In this document: one piece after another, positions 8,564 to 17,226 of the stretch
Layout: each line of letters begins with the position of its first letter
Numbering within the stretch: the stretch's first letter is position 1
Position numbers and translations under genes: made by a program
Source of the DNA: Nostoc sp. UHCC 0702
Lineage (GTDB): Bacteria; Cyanobacteriota; Cyanobacteriia; Cyanobacteriales; Nostocaceae
Assembly (NCBI GenBank): GCA_017164015.1
Contig: CP071065.1
Span: 4,751,918 to 4,815,917, forward strand
DNA: 64,000 nucleotides
Reading direction: 5' to 3'
The notes under the pieces: model-generated
What the model was told of the DNA's origin: nothing
The model's input: the letters and a program-made list of their open reading frames with translations, nothing else
Databases searched by the model: none

Positions 8564-8827
8564 GTGGACTCTACATTTAACTGGAAACTGGAACAGACTT
8601 TACTTGAAAAAGTCATAAATCTGGCTACTCAACGAGGGCAATCTCCTGAATCAATAGTCAGTGAAGCTGTTAGGCTATATCTCGAAACTCAATTGCTAGA
8701 AACAGTTGATAATTCTGCGTCTGACCCATTAATTGGCTTATTTGCAGGAACACCTGATTTGGCTACAAACTCAGAAGATATTCTCCAACAGGAGATTACT
8801 GAAAAATCTGGTTGGACGTGGAAATAA
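8564..8827 (+). CDS. Ribbon-helix-helix antitoxin (VapB-like)
   Basis: An 87-aa protein whose residues 7-45 (WKLEQTLLEKVINLATQRG, then QSPESIVSEAVRLYLE) fit a CopG/ribbon-helix-helix DNA-binding domain, followed by an acidic toxin-binding tail. Start is GTG at 8564, with GAGAAG about 8 nt upstream. Its end overlaps the downstream PIN toxin by 16 bp. Confidence 0.78.
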   Translation: MDSTFNWKLEQTLLEKVINLATQRGQSPESIVSEAVRLYLETQLLETVDNSASDPLIGLFAGTPDLATNSEDILQQEITEKSGWTWK

Positions 8828-9237
8828 CCTTAGCGGTAGCTGATATAGGTTTTGTTGTAGCATTGTTGAACCGTTCGGATACAATGCATCGTGTTGTTGC
8901 AACAGTATATATACAACAAAAACAAATTCTGTTACCCCAAACAGTATTAGCAGAATTAGCTTATTTAGTAGGACGTAATGCAGGTATAGCGACAGTAGTA
9001 GCTTTTTTGCAAGGACTATCTGCGAGTCGATTTAGTTTAGTAGCTTTAACAGACCAAGATGTAATTAGTGTGGCGGAAATCTTGGATGAGTATGCAGATA
9101 GTCGGATTGATTTTGTAGATGCAAGTGTTATGGCTATAGCTGAACGCTATGGAATTAAAAAAATATTTACTTTAGATCAGCGAGATTTTAGATTATATCG
9201 ACCTCAGCACTGCGATAGCTTTGAGATTTTGCCTTAA
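8812..9237 (+). CDS. PIN-domain toxin (VapC-like)
   Basis: A second, unrelated-looking PIN RNase. Acidic residues are D11 (VADIGFVVALLN), E48 (TVLAELAYLV), D100/D103 (RIDFVDASVMAIAE) and D122 (TLDQRDF). At 141 aa it is of normal length. Start TTG 8812 overlaps the antitoxin by 16 bp; GTG 8818 is an alternative. The module appears intact. Confidence 0.87.
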   Translation: MDVEITLAVADIGFVVALLNRSDTMHRVVATVYIQQKQILLPQTVLAELAYLVGRNAGIATVVAFLQGLSASRFSLVALTDQDVISVAEILDEYADSRIDFVDASVMAIAERYGIKKIFTLDQRDFRLYRPQHCDSFEILP

Positions 9238-9259
9238 AGAAATAATAGTTAACAAAAGA

Positions 9260-9351
9260 GCGATCGCCTTGCAGAAAACCTCAAAAATAAAGCGTAGACG
9301 CGTAGCGGCTTGTCGTCAGACATCGCCTGTTGTGGAAGAGTAAGCGATCGC
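9260..9351. repeat. TA-island dispersed repeat, copy 2
   Basis: Same block order as 8351-8435 and closing with a HIP1 octamer, so it begins and ends in GCGATCGC. It fills the gap between the PIN toxin and the Uma2 gene. Confidence 0.85.
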
Positions 9352-9370
9352 ACTTTGTATTTTAATCAAT

Positions 9371-9946
9371 TCACCAGATATCTTTAAGATTAAGCACAAA
9401 TTGCGGTAGCACATCTTCTCCTGATAAACTAGCAGGAGATTGCAGCACTTCAACATCTCTACCAAAGCGATAAATTTCTACTTGCCGAATTTCTAAATCA
9501 ATTAACCAACCTAATCTAGTACCGAGACAACGGTACTCTTGCATTTTATTTTGTAGCCTTATTAAACTATCAGTAACAGAACGCAATTCCACGACAAAAT
9601 CAGGACATACAGGCGGAAATCTCTCTTTTTGCTCCTGTGTGAGAGAATCCCATCTGTCACGTCTTAACCAAGATGCGTCAGGCGATCGCACTGCCCCATT
9701 TGGTAAAATAAACCCAACCGAAGAACCAAAAGCTATACCTAGTGACTCATCACGATTCCACACTCCAAGTTGAGCAGTTAAATTAGCATTGCGGTTGCTG
9801 GTTAAACCTGCGACTAAAGGCATTAGTAGCAATGTGCCATCAGCATTACGCTCAAATCTGATTAATTCATTTATCTGACATAACTGGAAGAATTGCTCAT
9901 CTGTTATTTGAAGAACAGGAGCAAAGTTGATAGTTAACGCATCCAT
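9371..9946 (-). CDS. Uma2 family (DUF820) putative PD-(D/E)XK nuclease
   Basis: Member of the large cyanobacterial Uma2/DUF820 family, which has a PD-(D/E)XK nuclease-like fold; biological roles are largely unknown. Visible motifs are the N-terminal LQITDEQFFQLCQINELIRFER, the RSPDASWL segment with the first catalytic Asp, DFVVELRS with the second acidic residue, and the following helix NKMQEYRCLGTRLGWLIDL. The lysine position after VEL..S falls in a diverged segment (RSVTDSLIRLQNK). 191 aa matches the copy at 32561, about 60% alike by eye. It lies alone between two copies of the TA-island repeat. Confidence 0.85.
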   Translation of the reverse strand: MDALTINFAPVLQITDEQFFQLCQINELIRFERNADGTLLLMPLVAGLTSNRNANLTAQLGVWNRDESLGIAFGSSVGFILPNGAVRSPDASWLRRDRWDSLTQEQKERFPPVCPDFVVELRSVTDSLIRLQNKMQEYRCLGTRLGWLIDLEIRQVEIYRFGRDVEVLQSPASLSGEDVLPQFVLNLKDIW

Positions 9947-10312
9947 AGAAAAATTTCAACTTGAATATTCACATAAAATTTAATATAGAAGCGATCGCAC
10001 TCCCTCATTACCAAAGCGATCGCTGATTCTATGATGGCATTGCAGGCGATCACCTTACAGAAAACCTCAAAAACAAAGCATAGACGCGTAGCAGCTTGTC
10101 GTTAGACATCTCCTGTTGTGGAAGAGTGAGGGCGATCGCTTTATTTATTTTATATTTAGGCATTCAATTCTCAATAGCTGCTTGAATTGCCTCGTGTGTG
10201 AGTTGCGGATATGACTCTAAGATTTCTTCTGGGTTTCATCAGCAGCTAGCCTTTCATATAAAGTATAAAATATGTAATATATTACAAGTATTTAGTAAAT
10301 ATAGAGAAATAA
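9947..10312. other. Gene-free gap with repeat copy 3
   Basis: Contains several HIP1 octamers, the third copy of the dispersed repeat at 10046-10140, and an AT-rich leader before the PIN-like gene. A short piece around 10155-10230 has an interrupted look, but I could not match it to a gene. Confidence 0.5.
10046..10140. repeat. TA-island dispersed repeat, copy 3
   Basis: Slightly diverged copy: the opening HIP1 is mutated to GCGATCACC and the closing HIP1 is intact. The inner TTGTCGTTAGACAT block matches the element at 6894. Confidence 0.8.
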
Positions 10313-11470
10313 ATGACACAAAGAATCAGACAACCTACTCGTTTAGTTGCTTTAGATACAGAAGTATTTGATAGGGAAAACTTTAACTATCAATCTACAT
10401 CCTTCAAAAAACTTATAGAGTTAGTTCAAGATGAAAAGGTTTGTCTGTATTTGACTACGGTTACACAGCAAGAAGTGATGGCTCATATTGAGCATTTAAC
10501 GCAACAAGCTTCATTAGAATTTAAAAATCTCCACAAAGAGTTTCGTAAACAAGCTAAGATTATTCATAATTCTCTTAAATTTCAAAAATTGTTAAATTCA
10601 TCTTTAAATAAGGATGAATTATCCCATGAATTAAAAGAACAATTCAACGAATTTATAAAAGAATCACAAATAGAGATATTAACAATAGATGCTGTATCAG
10701 CAGAATATATTTTTACTAAATACTTTCAAATACTTCCTCCTTTTAAAAATGGTCAAAAGAAGCATGAATTTCCTGATGCATTTGCCATAGCTGCAATAGA
10801 AGAAAAAGCTAAAACTGAAAATAGAAAAATATATGTTATTAGTGGCGATCAAGATTGGGAGAAAGCTTCTAATTATAGTGAGTATTTAATTTATAAAGAA
10901 AGCATTGACAAATTGTTAACAGAGATTATAGAACAAGAATCCAGTGAAGTAGATTTGTGTTACAAAATACTTGATGATAATTGGAGCGAAATTAAAAATG
11001 AAATATCAGATAGTTTTAGCTCTAGAGAATTTTCTTTAAGTGATGACTTCGCACATGGTTACTTTGAATTGGGTAGTGAATATATAGAAGTAGTAGTAGA
11101 AGAAATAATAATTATTGATAAATCTATTGTAGATATCGATGAAGAAGTTGAATGTCCCGTTGTTACCTTTGAGCTAAAGACTGAAATTAGTTGTACCGTT
11201 TATATTAGCTATGATAGTACGGAATATGCTTATTGGGATAGTGAAGATCATGTGTATTATGGGATTGAACAAGTGGAAGGAAAAGTACATTATAAAGTTT
11301 TAATACCTGTTGAGTTAAAAATTATTTTATTTAGAGATGAATCATACAATTTGTGTTTCAATGCTATTGAGAATGTTGACTTAGATCCAAATGGATTGAT
11401 TGGAACTATTGTGTTAACGCCAGGTGAATTTGAGGAGATTGAAAAGGAGTTTGATTCTTGTTTCTTTTAG
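10313..11470 (+). CDS. PIN-like domain protein (DUF4935 type)
   Basis: 385 aa. The N-terminal 200 residues look like a large PIN-like nuclease domain: LVALDTEVF with the first Asp, TTVTQQEVMAHI with the middle Glu, KHEFPDAFAIAAIEEKA with the third acidic pair and YVISGDQDWEKA with the last Asp. The C-terminal half is Glu/Asp- and Val-rich (VVVEEIIIIDKSIVDIDEEVE), probably a beta-rich domain. PIN_12/DUF4935 proteins have this architecture and are suspected RNases in defence or TA roles (family knowledge). The gene is more AT-rich than its neighbours and has no visible antitoxin partner, which suggests recent acquisition. Confidence 0.72.
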   Translation: MTQRIRQPTRLVALDTEVFDRENFNYQSTSFKKLIELVQDEKVCLYLTTVTQQEVMAHIEHLTQQASLEFKNLHKEFRKQAKIIHNSLKFQKLLNSSLNKDELSHELKEQFNEFIKESQIEILTIDAVSAEYIFTKYFQILPPFKNGQKKHEFPDAFAIAAIEEKAKTENRKIYVISGDQDWEKASNYSEYLIYKESIDKLLTEIIEQESSEVDLCYKILDDNWSEIKNEISDSFSSREFSLSDDFAHGYFELGSEYIEVVVEEIIIIDKSIVDIDEEVECPVVTFELKTEISCTVYISYDSTEYAYWDSEDHVYYGIEQVEGKVHYKVLIPVELKIILFRDESYNLCFNAIENVDLDPNGLIGTIVLTPGEFEEIEKEFDSCFF

Positions 11471-11510
11471 CTCGAAGATTTGGGCAGGCATCTTGCCTAC
11501 GCTACAATAA

Positions 11511-11813
11511 CTATTCTATTCCTTCAATTTCTTCTTTATGGCTTTGCAAAGCATCCCAAAGATCAACTTTTTGCTGAAAATTAAGCCAAAGTCTTGGGCC
11601 ATTTCCTAAAGCTTTACCAAGTCGTATTGCTATATCTACTGTAATTGACTTTTGACAATTAATAATTTCGTCAATTGTTTGATTAGATACTCCTAAAATT
11701 TCTGCAAAATTTGCGGTATTAATATCTAAATCATCTAAAATATCTGCAATTACTTCGCCAGGATGTATTGGTCTTACTAATCTATCATCAGTAATATCTT
11801 GCCAATTATCCAT
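11511..11813 (-). CDS. HigA-family antitoxin, orphan
   Basis: XRE-type helix-turn-helix antitoxin of the HigA group: IHPGEVIADILDDLDINTANFAEILGVS, then a recognition helix NQTIDEIINCQKSITVDIAIRLGKALG and the typical NGPRLWLNFQQKVDLWDA. 100 aa is full length. HigB normally lies just upstream, but the 130 bp upstream (11814-11943) holds no RelE/HigB-like frame, so this is an orphan. It could still act as a repressor. Confidence 0.85.
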   Translation of the reverse strand: MDNWQDITDDRLVRPIHPGEVIADILDDLDINTANFAEILGVSNQTIDEIINCQKSITVDIAIRLGKALGNGPRLWLNFQQKVDLWDALQSHKEEIEGIE

Positions 11814-11943
11814 AATTAATACTTCTTACTTAATAATTTGATTAACCTTATTTAGCATTGTCTAGCCCATCAATATCATAGTTAACACAAGAGTTGGGGG
11901 TTAACATTCATTAAGTAGTACTTGGAGATTCTCAAAACATCTC

Positions 11944-12279
11944 CTAACTCACTGCATATTCTGTAAACTGTCTCATAAAAGGAGACTGAAAACCTAACAC
12001 AATATCTTCCTTGGGAACTCCCACAGCTACCAAATTAGCTGCAATATCATCTTCTGTACCATTCCACTGAAGCCAAATTTTCCCACCTTTAATATCAATA
12101 TGAATAATACAACTATGTACCCAGTCTTGACCTTCCCACCCTACATGAACTATTTGATAATGGTCACGTTCTGTATCAAAAATTGTTTCAACTTCTATAT
12201 TTCCGTTAGCTGGTTTTTGCTCACTATAATCATGTAATATCTGTTGTACAAGCTGGCGATATCGAGTTAATTTATCCAT
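11944..12279 (-). CDS. xisI: XisI family protein
   Basis: Matches the XisI family, first known as a factor controlling excision of the fdxN element in heterocysts of Anabaena. Recognisable pieces are MDKLTRYRQLVQQIL, HYQIVHVGWEGQDWVHSCIIHIDIKGGKIWLQWNGTE and IVLGFQSPFMRQFTEYAVS. The 111-aa length is normal. It overlaps the end of xisH by 13 bp, so the pair is translationally coupled. No excision element or xisF-type recombinase is visible here; many cyanobacteria carry several XisH/XisI pairs unrelated to excision. Confidence 0.9.
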   Translation of the reverse strand: MDKLTRYRQLVQQILHDYSEQKPANGNIEVETIFDTERDHYQIVHVGWEGQDWVHSCIIHIDIKGGKIWLQWNGTEDDIAANLVAVGVPKEDIVLGFQSPFMRQFTEYAVS

Positions 12280-12686
12280 TGGAAAATCACCTCTTGTTCT
12301 ACATCATAAATAAGCATTTTCACTTGATTTTCTGCTATCATCTCTTTAGGAAAATCAAGTTTAAAAAATGTTTTGTAAGTTGTTAAAGGTACTGCTAAAT
12401 ACAAAACACGCTCCGGTTGCCGCCGTCGTAATGCACCTCTATAATTAATAAACTGTCCTAATGCTGTATGAAATTCTGAAATAGCAGACGACCTCTCTAA
12501 AAAACTTTTGACTTCGACTGCAATTTTTTGTCCTTCACGTTCTGCTGCAATCAGCTTTTGGGCCGCTAAATCCATCGAAAGATTAACTCCTCCCACGCTA
12601 ATTGTGAGTGGATCATGAGTAATTTGCCAACCATCTTTGTGTAAAGCTGTTTTGACAACTTCATGAAAGACATCTTTAGCAGACAT
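12267..12686 (-). CDS. xisH: XisH family protein (PD-(D/E)XK fold)
   Basis: 139 aa matching XisH: MSAKDVFHEVVKTALHKDGW, DLAAQKLIAAEREGQKIAVEVKSF and the C-terminal VEQEVIFQWI. The EGQKIAVEVKSF segment is the E-x-K half of a PD-(D/E)XK nuclease-like active site, with the preceding Asp in MDLAAQ. Together with the overlapping XisI it looks like a two-component nuclease-partner pair resembling TA architecture (inference). It lies between an STRR-bearing element and the orphan higA. Confidence 0.9.
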   Translation of the reverse strand: MSAKDVFHEVVKTALHKDGWQITHDPLTISVGGVNLSMDLAAQKLIAAEREGQKIAVEVKSFLERSSAISEFHTALGQFINYRGALRRRQPERVLYLAVPLTTYKTFFKLDFPKEMIAENQVKMLIYDVEQEVIFQWIN

Positions 12687-12700
12687 ACATATCTATAATT

Positions 12701-12826
12701 ATAGCAATCCGATTTGATTTCTGAATCACTCGTAGAGGTAAGGGACTGGGGACTGGGGACTGGGGACTGGGAAGAAGGAATAAAGGTGTACTGAGTTTTG
12801 TTCAAAAATCAAATATGAGTCCTATA
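12701..12826. repeat. Inverted-repeat element D, copy 1 (short STRR core)
   Basis: Starts ATAGCAATCCGATTTGATTT and ends AAATCAAATATGAGTCCTATA-like. The core carries four ACTGGGG heptamers. The same outer sequence, inverted and with about 18 heptamers, is found at 58351-58576. Confidence 0.8.
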
Positions 12827-12854
12827 TATATTTGATTTTCTTGTCAAAACCGTT

Positions 12855-12892
12855 TTTTATGTAGAGACGTTCTATAAAACGTCCCTACATTT
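12855..12892. terminator. Imperfect hairpin downstream of chlH
   Basis: TGTAGAGACGTTCTA pairs with the AAACGTCCCTACA arm across a short loop, 13 to 50 bp past the chlH stop. It has no classical U-run on the chlH strand, so it may be a dispersed palindrome rather than a terminator. Confidence 0.4.
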
Positions 12893-12903
12893 ATGATTAG
12901 GGA

Positions 12904-15900
12904 TTATTCTATCCCTTCAATCCGGTCTTCAACTTCTTGGTACAACTCGCGCAGACGATCTAAATTCTCCTCGCTAGTCTCCCAATAACCGCGACCATTC
13001 ACTTCCAACAAAGTTGATACAACCTTGCGGAAAGAATGAGGATTCAGATTCATCAATCGCTGACGCATCGCTTCATCTTTGATGAACGTTTCGTTAGTAT
13101 CCTCATAAATCCAGTTATCCACAGCCCCGGCTGTCGCACTCCAACCCATTGTATTTACCAATCGTTTGGAGAGTTCGCGCACGCCTTCGTAACCGTGAGA
13201 TAACATCCCCTCGTACCACTTGGGATTTAACAATTTGGTACGCGCATCTAAGCGGACGGTTTCTGATAATGTCCGCACCTGTGCGTTGGCTGTGGTCGTG
13301 TCTGCAATGTAAGATGCTGGTTTTTTGCCATCACCACGCAGACTTGCCACCAGCTTGGTGGGGTCAGAGTCGAAATAGTGGGAAACGTCCGTTAAGCTAA
13401 TCTCGGAAGAATCCAAATTTTGGAAAGTTGCATCAGCAGTTTTCAAAGTGCTTTCAAAAATCTGCCGGGATTCGTCCATGATTCCAGGGTTATCGGAATT
13501 GAAGGAGAAAGATTTCCGGTTAAGATACATTTCCTGTAACTCGGCTTCGCTATCCCAAGTGCTGTTTTCCACCGCCAAGTTGATATTTGATGAATAAGAA
13601 CCGGAAGCGTTAGAGAAAACGCGAGTAGCTGCTTGACGCAGATTAATCCCCATTTCCTCGGCTTGTTGCAAAGCATGTTTGCGAACAAAGTTCATTTCTA
13701 ACGGTTCATCAGCCTCAGCTGCCATCTTCACGCCTTGGTCTAGCAAATTCATCTGGTTGATAAACAAGTCGCGGAATACACCAGAACAGTTGATTACCAC
13801 ATCAATTCTAGGGCGTCCCAACTCTTCTAAAGATATCAATTCCAACTTGTTCACCCGTCCCAAGGTATCGGGAACCGGACGTACACCGACCATCCACATG
13901 ATTTGCGCTAGCGATTCACCGTAAGTTTTGATGTTATCGGTTCCCCAAAGCACGCAGGCGATGGTTTCAGGCCATTTGCCGCCGTTTTCGGCTTTGTTAC
14001 GTGCCAACAGCCGATCTACAACGATTTTAGCTGATTGTACTGCTGCGGTTGTCGGGATTGATTGAGGGTCGAGTGCATGGATATTCTTACCTGTGGGCAA
14101 TACATCCGGGTTGCGGATGGGATCGCCACCAGGGCCGGGTAGAATATACTCGCCTTCTAAACCTTGGAGTAATGCGCCTAATTCGTTGTCAGCACAAACT
14201 TGCTGCAAGCAGAATTCCAAATACTCAAACAGTGGTTTGAGTGCTGTATTATCAACTTTGGGATAACCTGCTTTATGCAATGCTTCTACCCAAGGTTCCT
14301 TTTTGCCCATGTTGAAGAAATTCAACCGTGAAACCAAAGAAACCCGTCCTTCAGCATCGATTTGTTCTTTGACAAGGGCACCAACTGCTTCGCGGGTTGC
14401 CAAGGTGATGTCTTGCAATAGCTGGACATCTTCTAAAATGCCTCTGTCGCTGTTTTGGTAAATCTCGTCAATGTTACGCCCAATGCTGTTGGCGATAATT
14501 CTGGGTAAGCTGAGAATTTCTTCTTCTTGACGGTCTAAGCTGGCGATATTAACCAAAGTTGCTACGGCTTCTTCTGCACTCGGCGGTTTACCAATGACGT
14601 GCAAACCACAAGGCAATAACCGAGACTCAATTTCCATCAACTTGCGGTAAACGCTGCCCACAATATTATCCCGCTCGTCAGCAGTCATATCCTTGGCATC
14701 GGTTTCTGGCAAGGCGATATCTTTATCCAAGTTCACCATCCGGCACTTATCCATGATGGTGTTAACGATGGGAACGCCGCGTCCGGTATCTTTCAAGGTT
14801 TGATAAGAAGCGATTAACTCGCTAAGTTCCTTCAAACCTTTGTATAAACCAGCATTTTCAGCGGGAGGTGTTAAGTAAGAAATTGTCTCGGCATAACCCC
14901 GACGCTTGGCAATTGTCGCTTCACTAGGATTATTAGCTGCGTAATAATACAGATTGGGGATTGTGCCAATTAAGTTATCGGGATAACATTCGCCAGACAT
15001 TCCCATCTGCTTACCTGGCATGAATTCCAAGGAACCGTGGGTACCAAAGTGCAGCACTGCGTCAGCTTGCCAAACTTGCTCTAGGTAGGTGTAGTAAGCA
15101 GCAAAACCGTGGTGAGGACTAGCTGAACGGGAGAACAACAACCGCATGGGGTCGCCTTCGTAACCGAAGGTAGGCTGTACGCCGATGAAGACGTTACCGA
15201 ATTGTTTACCGTAAATCAGCAGGTTTTGCCCATCACTATTAAGATGTCCTGGTGGTGGGCCCCAGTTCTCCTCTAGGCGTTGAGAATAGGGGGTGAGTGC
15301 TTCATACTCTGGTACTGACATCTTGTAGGCGATGTTCAACTCAGGACTGCTGTACTGGGCTTGGGCGTCGTGGATGACTTCTTGCATCAACGCTGCGGCT
15401 GATTCTGGCAATTCTGGAACGTCGTAGCCGTTATTCTTCAATGCTCTCATCACCTCGTAGATGGAACCGAATACATCAAGGTATGCAGCGGTACCAACGT
15501 TACCTTTATCTGGTGGGAAGCTGAAAACGGTGATGGCAACTTTTTTATCCAGCTTGGGTTTGCGGCGGAGGTTAGCCCATTTTAACGCCCGTTGTGCGAC
15601 TGCTTCGATGCGATCGCGCAGTGCGATCGCTTTCCCAGTCGTGCCATCCCTACCCGATAATATAATCGGCTCAATTGCCCCATCCAATTCGGGAATGGCA
15701 ATTTGCAAAGCCACTTGAATGGGATGCAAGCCCAAATCGCTATCCATCCACTCTTCTGTGGTTTGGAAAACTAAGGGTAACGCCACCATGTAAGGACGGT
15801 TTAAGCGTTTGAGTGATTCAATGGCTTTAGGATGGTCTTGTCTAGCGGGGCCGCCCACCAAGGCAAAACCAGTTAGTGATATCACTGCATCCACTAACGC

Positions 15901-16890
15901 TGTGTTAGTAGTTGGTTCGTAGAAGTATGCATCCACAGGCTTGGAGAAATCCAAACCGCCAGCAAATACAGGCAGTACCTTTGCCCCCAGTGCTTCCAAC
16001 TCCTGCACCATCGCTACATAATGGGCATCATCGCCTGTAACTAGGTGAGTGCGTTGTAATACCAAGCCCACACAGGGAGCCAAAGGATCTTTCAAGTCCT
16101 TGGGAATATCCTTGCGGGCAGTATACCAGTTAAGGTACTCTTTGACATCCTCGAACATGCTGGGGGCTAAAGGATGCCAAATTCCCAAATCGGGATAAAC
16201 TACTGGTGCTTGATATTCAACAGATGCAAAATTTTGTTTCTCTACACCTTTAAATACATATTTATCAGCTAGCATCAGCAAGAAGTTTTCCAAGTTGTCT
16301 GGAGAACCCCCCAGCCAATACTGAAAGCTGAGCATGAAATTACGTGCGTCCTGTGCTTTGTCCATTGGTAGGAACTTCAGCACTTGCGGCAGCGTTCGCA
16401 GCAGCTTTAGCATCCCATCTTGGAATCCCGCGCCGGATTTTTCTTTACGTTTCCGCATGAATTGTGCGATCGCACTCTTCGACTGACCCAACTGTGCCAA
16501 GGAAAAGCTGCCCATTTTGTTGAGGCGCATTACCTCTGGCATTGAGGGAAAGACAACGGCAACGTCCAAGCGATCGCGGTGTGGTTCGACTGCTGTAACT
16601 ACTTTCTGTGCTAGGTCTTCTATGAAAATAAGTGAGGCGATGAAGATATTGGCACTCTCCATTTCCCGTTTGAACTCATTATAGTTCTCTGGGTCGCGGA
16701 GTTCTTCAATCAAGTAACCGCTGATTTCAATCGCCAGGTTAGGATTATTCGAGTTAATCGTGCGAACCGCTTGTGACAATGCACTCTGGTACTGGGACTC
16801 AAGCACGACATAGACCACCTTGATTAAATTACGTCCGCGTAAGTTATCTGGCGCAATATGTCTAATGGTGGACTTGACGTGGGTGAACAT
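12904..16890 (-). CDS. chlH: Magnesium chelatase subunit H
   Basis: 1328-aa porphyrin-binding catalytic subunit of Mg-chelatase, which combines with the ChlI/ChlD ATPase to insert Mg2+ into protoporphyrin IX. The length is that of full ChlH, and the CobN/ChlH landmarks are present throughout: LQRTHLVTGDDAHYVAMVQELEA, VLHFGTHGSLEFMPGKQMGMS, PNLYYYAANNPSEATIAKRRGYAETISYLTPP, and the C-terminal KLLNPKWYEGMLSHGYEGVREL and NTMGWSATAGAVDNW. Start ATG 16890 has AAAGGAG 11 nt upstream. No interruption is seen. It is divergent from the LpxB-like gene across 336 bp. Confidence 0.98.
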   Translation of the reverse strand: MFTHVKSTIRHIAPDNLRGRNLIKVVYVVLESQYQSALSQAVRTINSNNPNLAIEISGYLIEELRDPENYNEFKREMESANIFIASLIFIEDLAQKVVTAVEPHRDRLDVAVVFPSMPEVMRLNKMGSFSLAQLGQSKSAIAQFMRKRKEKSGAGFQDGMLKLLRTLPQVLKFLPMDKAQDARNFMLSFQYWLGGSPDNLENFLLMLADKYVFKGVEKQNFASVEYQAPVVYPDLGIWHPLAPSMFEDVKEYLNWYTARKDIPKDLKDPLAPCVGLVLQRTHLVTGDDAHYVAMVQELEALGAKVLPVFAGGLDFSKPVDAYFYEPTTNTALVDAVISLTGFALVGGPARQDHPKAIESLKRLNRPYMVALPLVFQTTEEWMDSDLGLHPIQVALQIAIPELDGAIEPIILSGRDGTTGKAIALRDRIEAVAQRALKWANLRRKPKLDKKVAITVFSFPPDKGNVGTAAYLDVFGSIYEVMRALKNNGYDVPELPESAAALMQEVIHDAQAQYSSPELNIAYKMSVPEYEALTPYSQRLEENWGPPPGHLNSDGQNLLIYGKQFGNVFIGVQPTFGYEGDPMRLLFSRSASPHHGFAAYYTYLEQVWQADAVLHFGTHGSLEFMPGKQMGMSGECYPDNLIGTIPNLYYYAANNPSEATIAKRRGYAETISYLTPPAENAGLYKGLKELSELIASYQTLKDTGRGVPIVNTIMDKCRMVNLDKDIALPETDAKDMTADERDNIVGSVYRKLMEIESRLLPCGLHVIGKPPSAEEAVATLVNIASLDRQEEEILSLPRIIANSIGRNIDEIYQNSDRGILEDVQLLQDITLATREAVGALVKEQIDAEGRVSLVSRLNFFNMGKKEPWVEALHKAGYPKVDNTALKPLFEYLEFCLQQVCADNELGALLQGLEGEYILPGPGGDPIRNPDVLPTGKNIHALDPQSIPTTAAVQSAKIVVDRLLARNKAENGGKWPETIACVLWGTDNIKTYGESLAQIMWMVGVRPVPDTLGRVNKLELISLEELGRPRIDVVINCSGVFRDLFINQMNLLDQGVKMAAEADEPLEMNFVRKHALQQAEEMGINLRQAATRVFSNASGSYSSNINLAVENSTWDSEAELQEMYLNRKSFSFNSDNPGIMDESRQIFESTLKTADATFQNLDSSEISLTDVSHYFDSDPTKLVASLRGDGKKPASYIADTTTANAQVRTLSETVRLDARTKLLNPKWYEGMLSHGYEGVRELSKRLVNTMGWSATAGAVDNWIYEDTNETFIKDEAMRQRLMNLNPHSFRKVVSTLLEVNGRGYWETSEENLDRLRELYQEVEDRIEGIE

Positions 16891-17226
16891 GCTTCCTAGG
16901 CTCCTTTGATGCGCGTTCTCTACTGGAAGTTATTAGCGGCTAATGCCGCCACAGGTTACTTCTTCTCTTTAGGCAATATGAGTTTTCTATCAGAAAAACC
17001 TTGCCCAGAGGGCATTTTATCGTCTAACTGACACAAATCGATATAAAAAATGCAATATTTATTAATCAATATTGACAAGTAATAAAAGTGATTACTTCTA
17101 TTTATGTAACGAAAACTTAATATTGGGGATTAGGGGGACTTGGGACTGGGGACTGGGGATTGGGGCATTGGGAACTATTGACTATTGACTATTGACTATT
17201 GACTATTGACCATTGACTATTGACCA
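16891..17226. other. Divergent intergenic region chlH / LpxB-like gene
   Basis: The chlH-proximal 240 bp is AT-rich and likely holds the chlH promoter; I could not fix -35/-10 boxes. The last 95 bp (17132-17226) is STRR: ACTGGGG units, then TTGACTA heptamers. The downstream ATG itself arises in a mutated heptamer (TTGACCAATGACTA). Confidence 0.6.

Noticed and set aside
11944..12686. XisH/XisI as proof of an fdxN-type excision element
   Set aside because: No recombinase or direct-repeat attachment sites are visible, and such pairs are common without elements.
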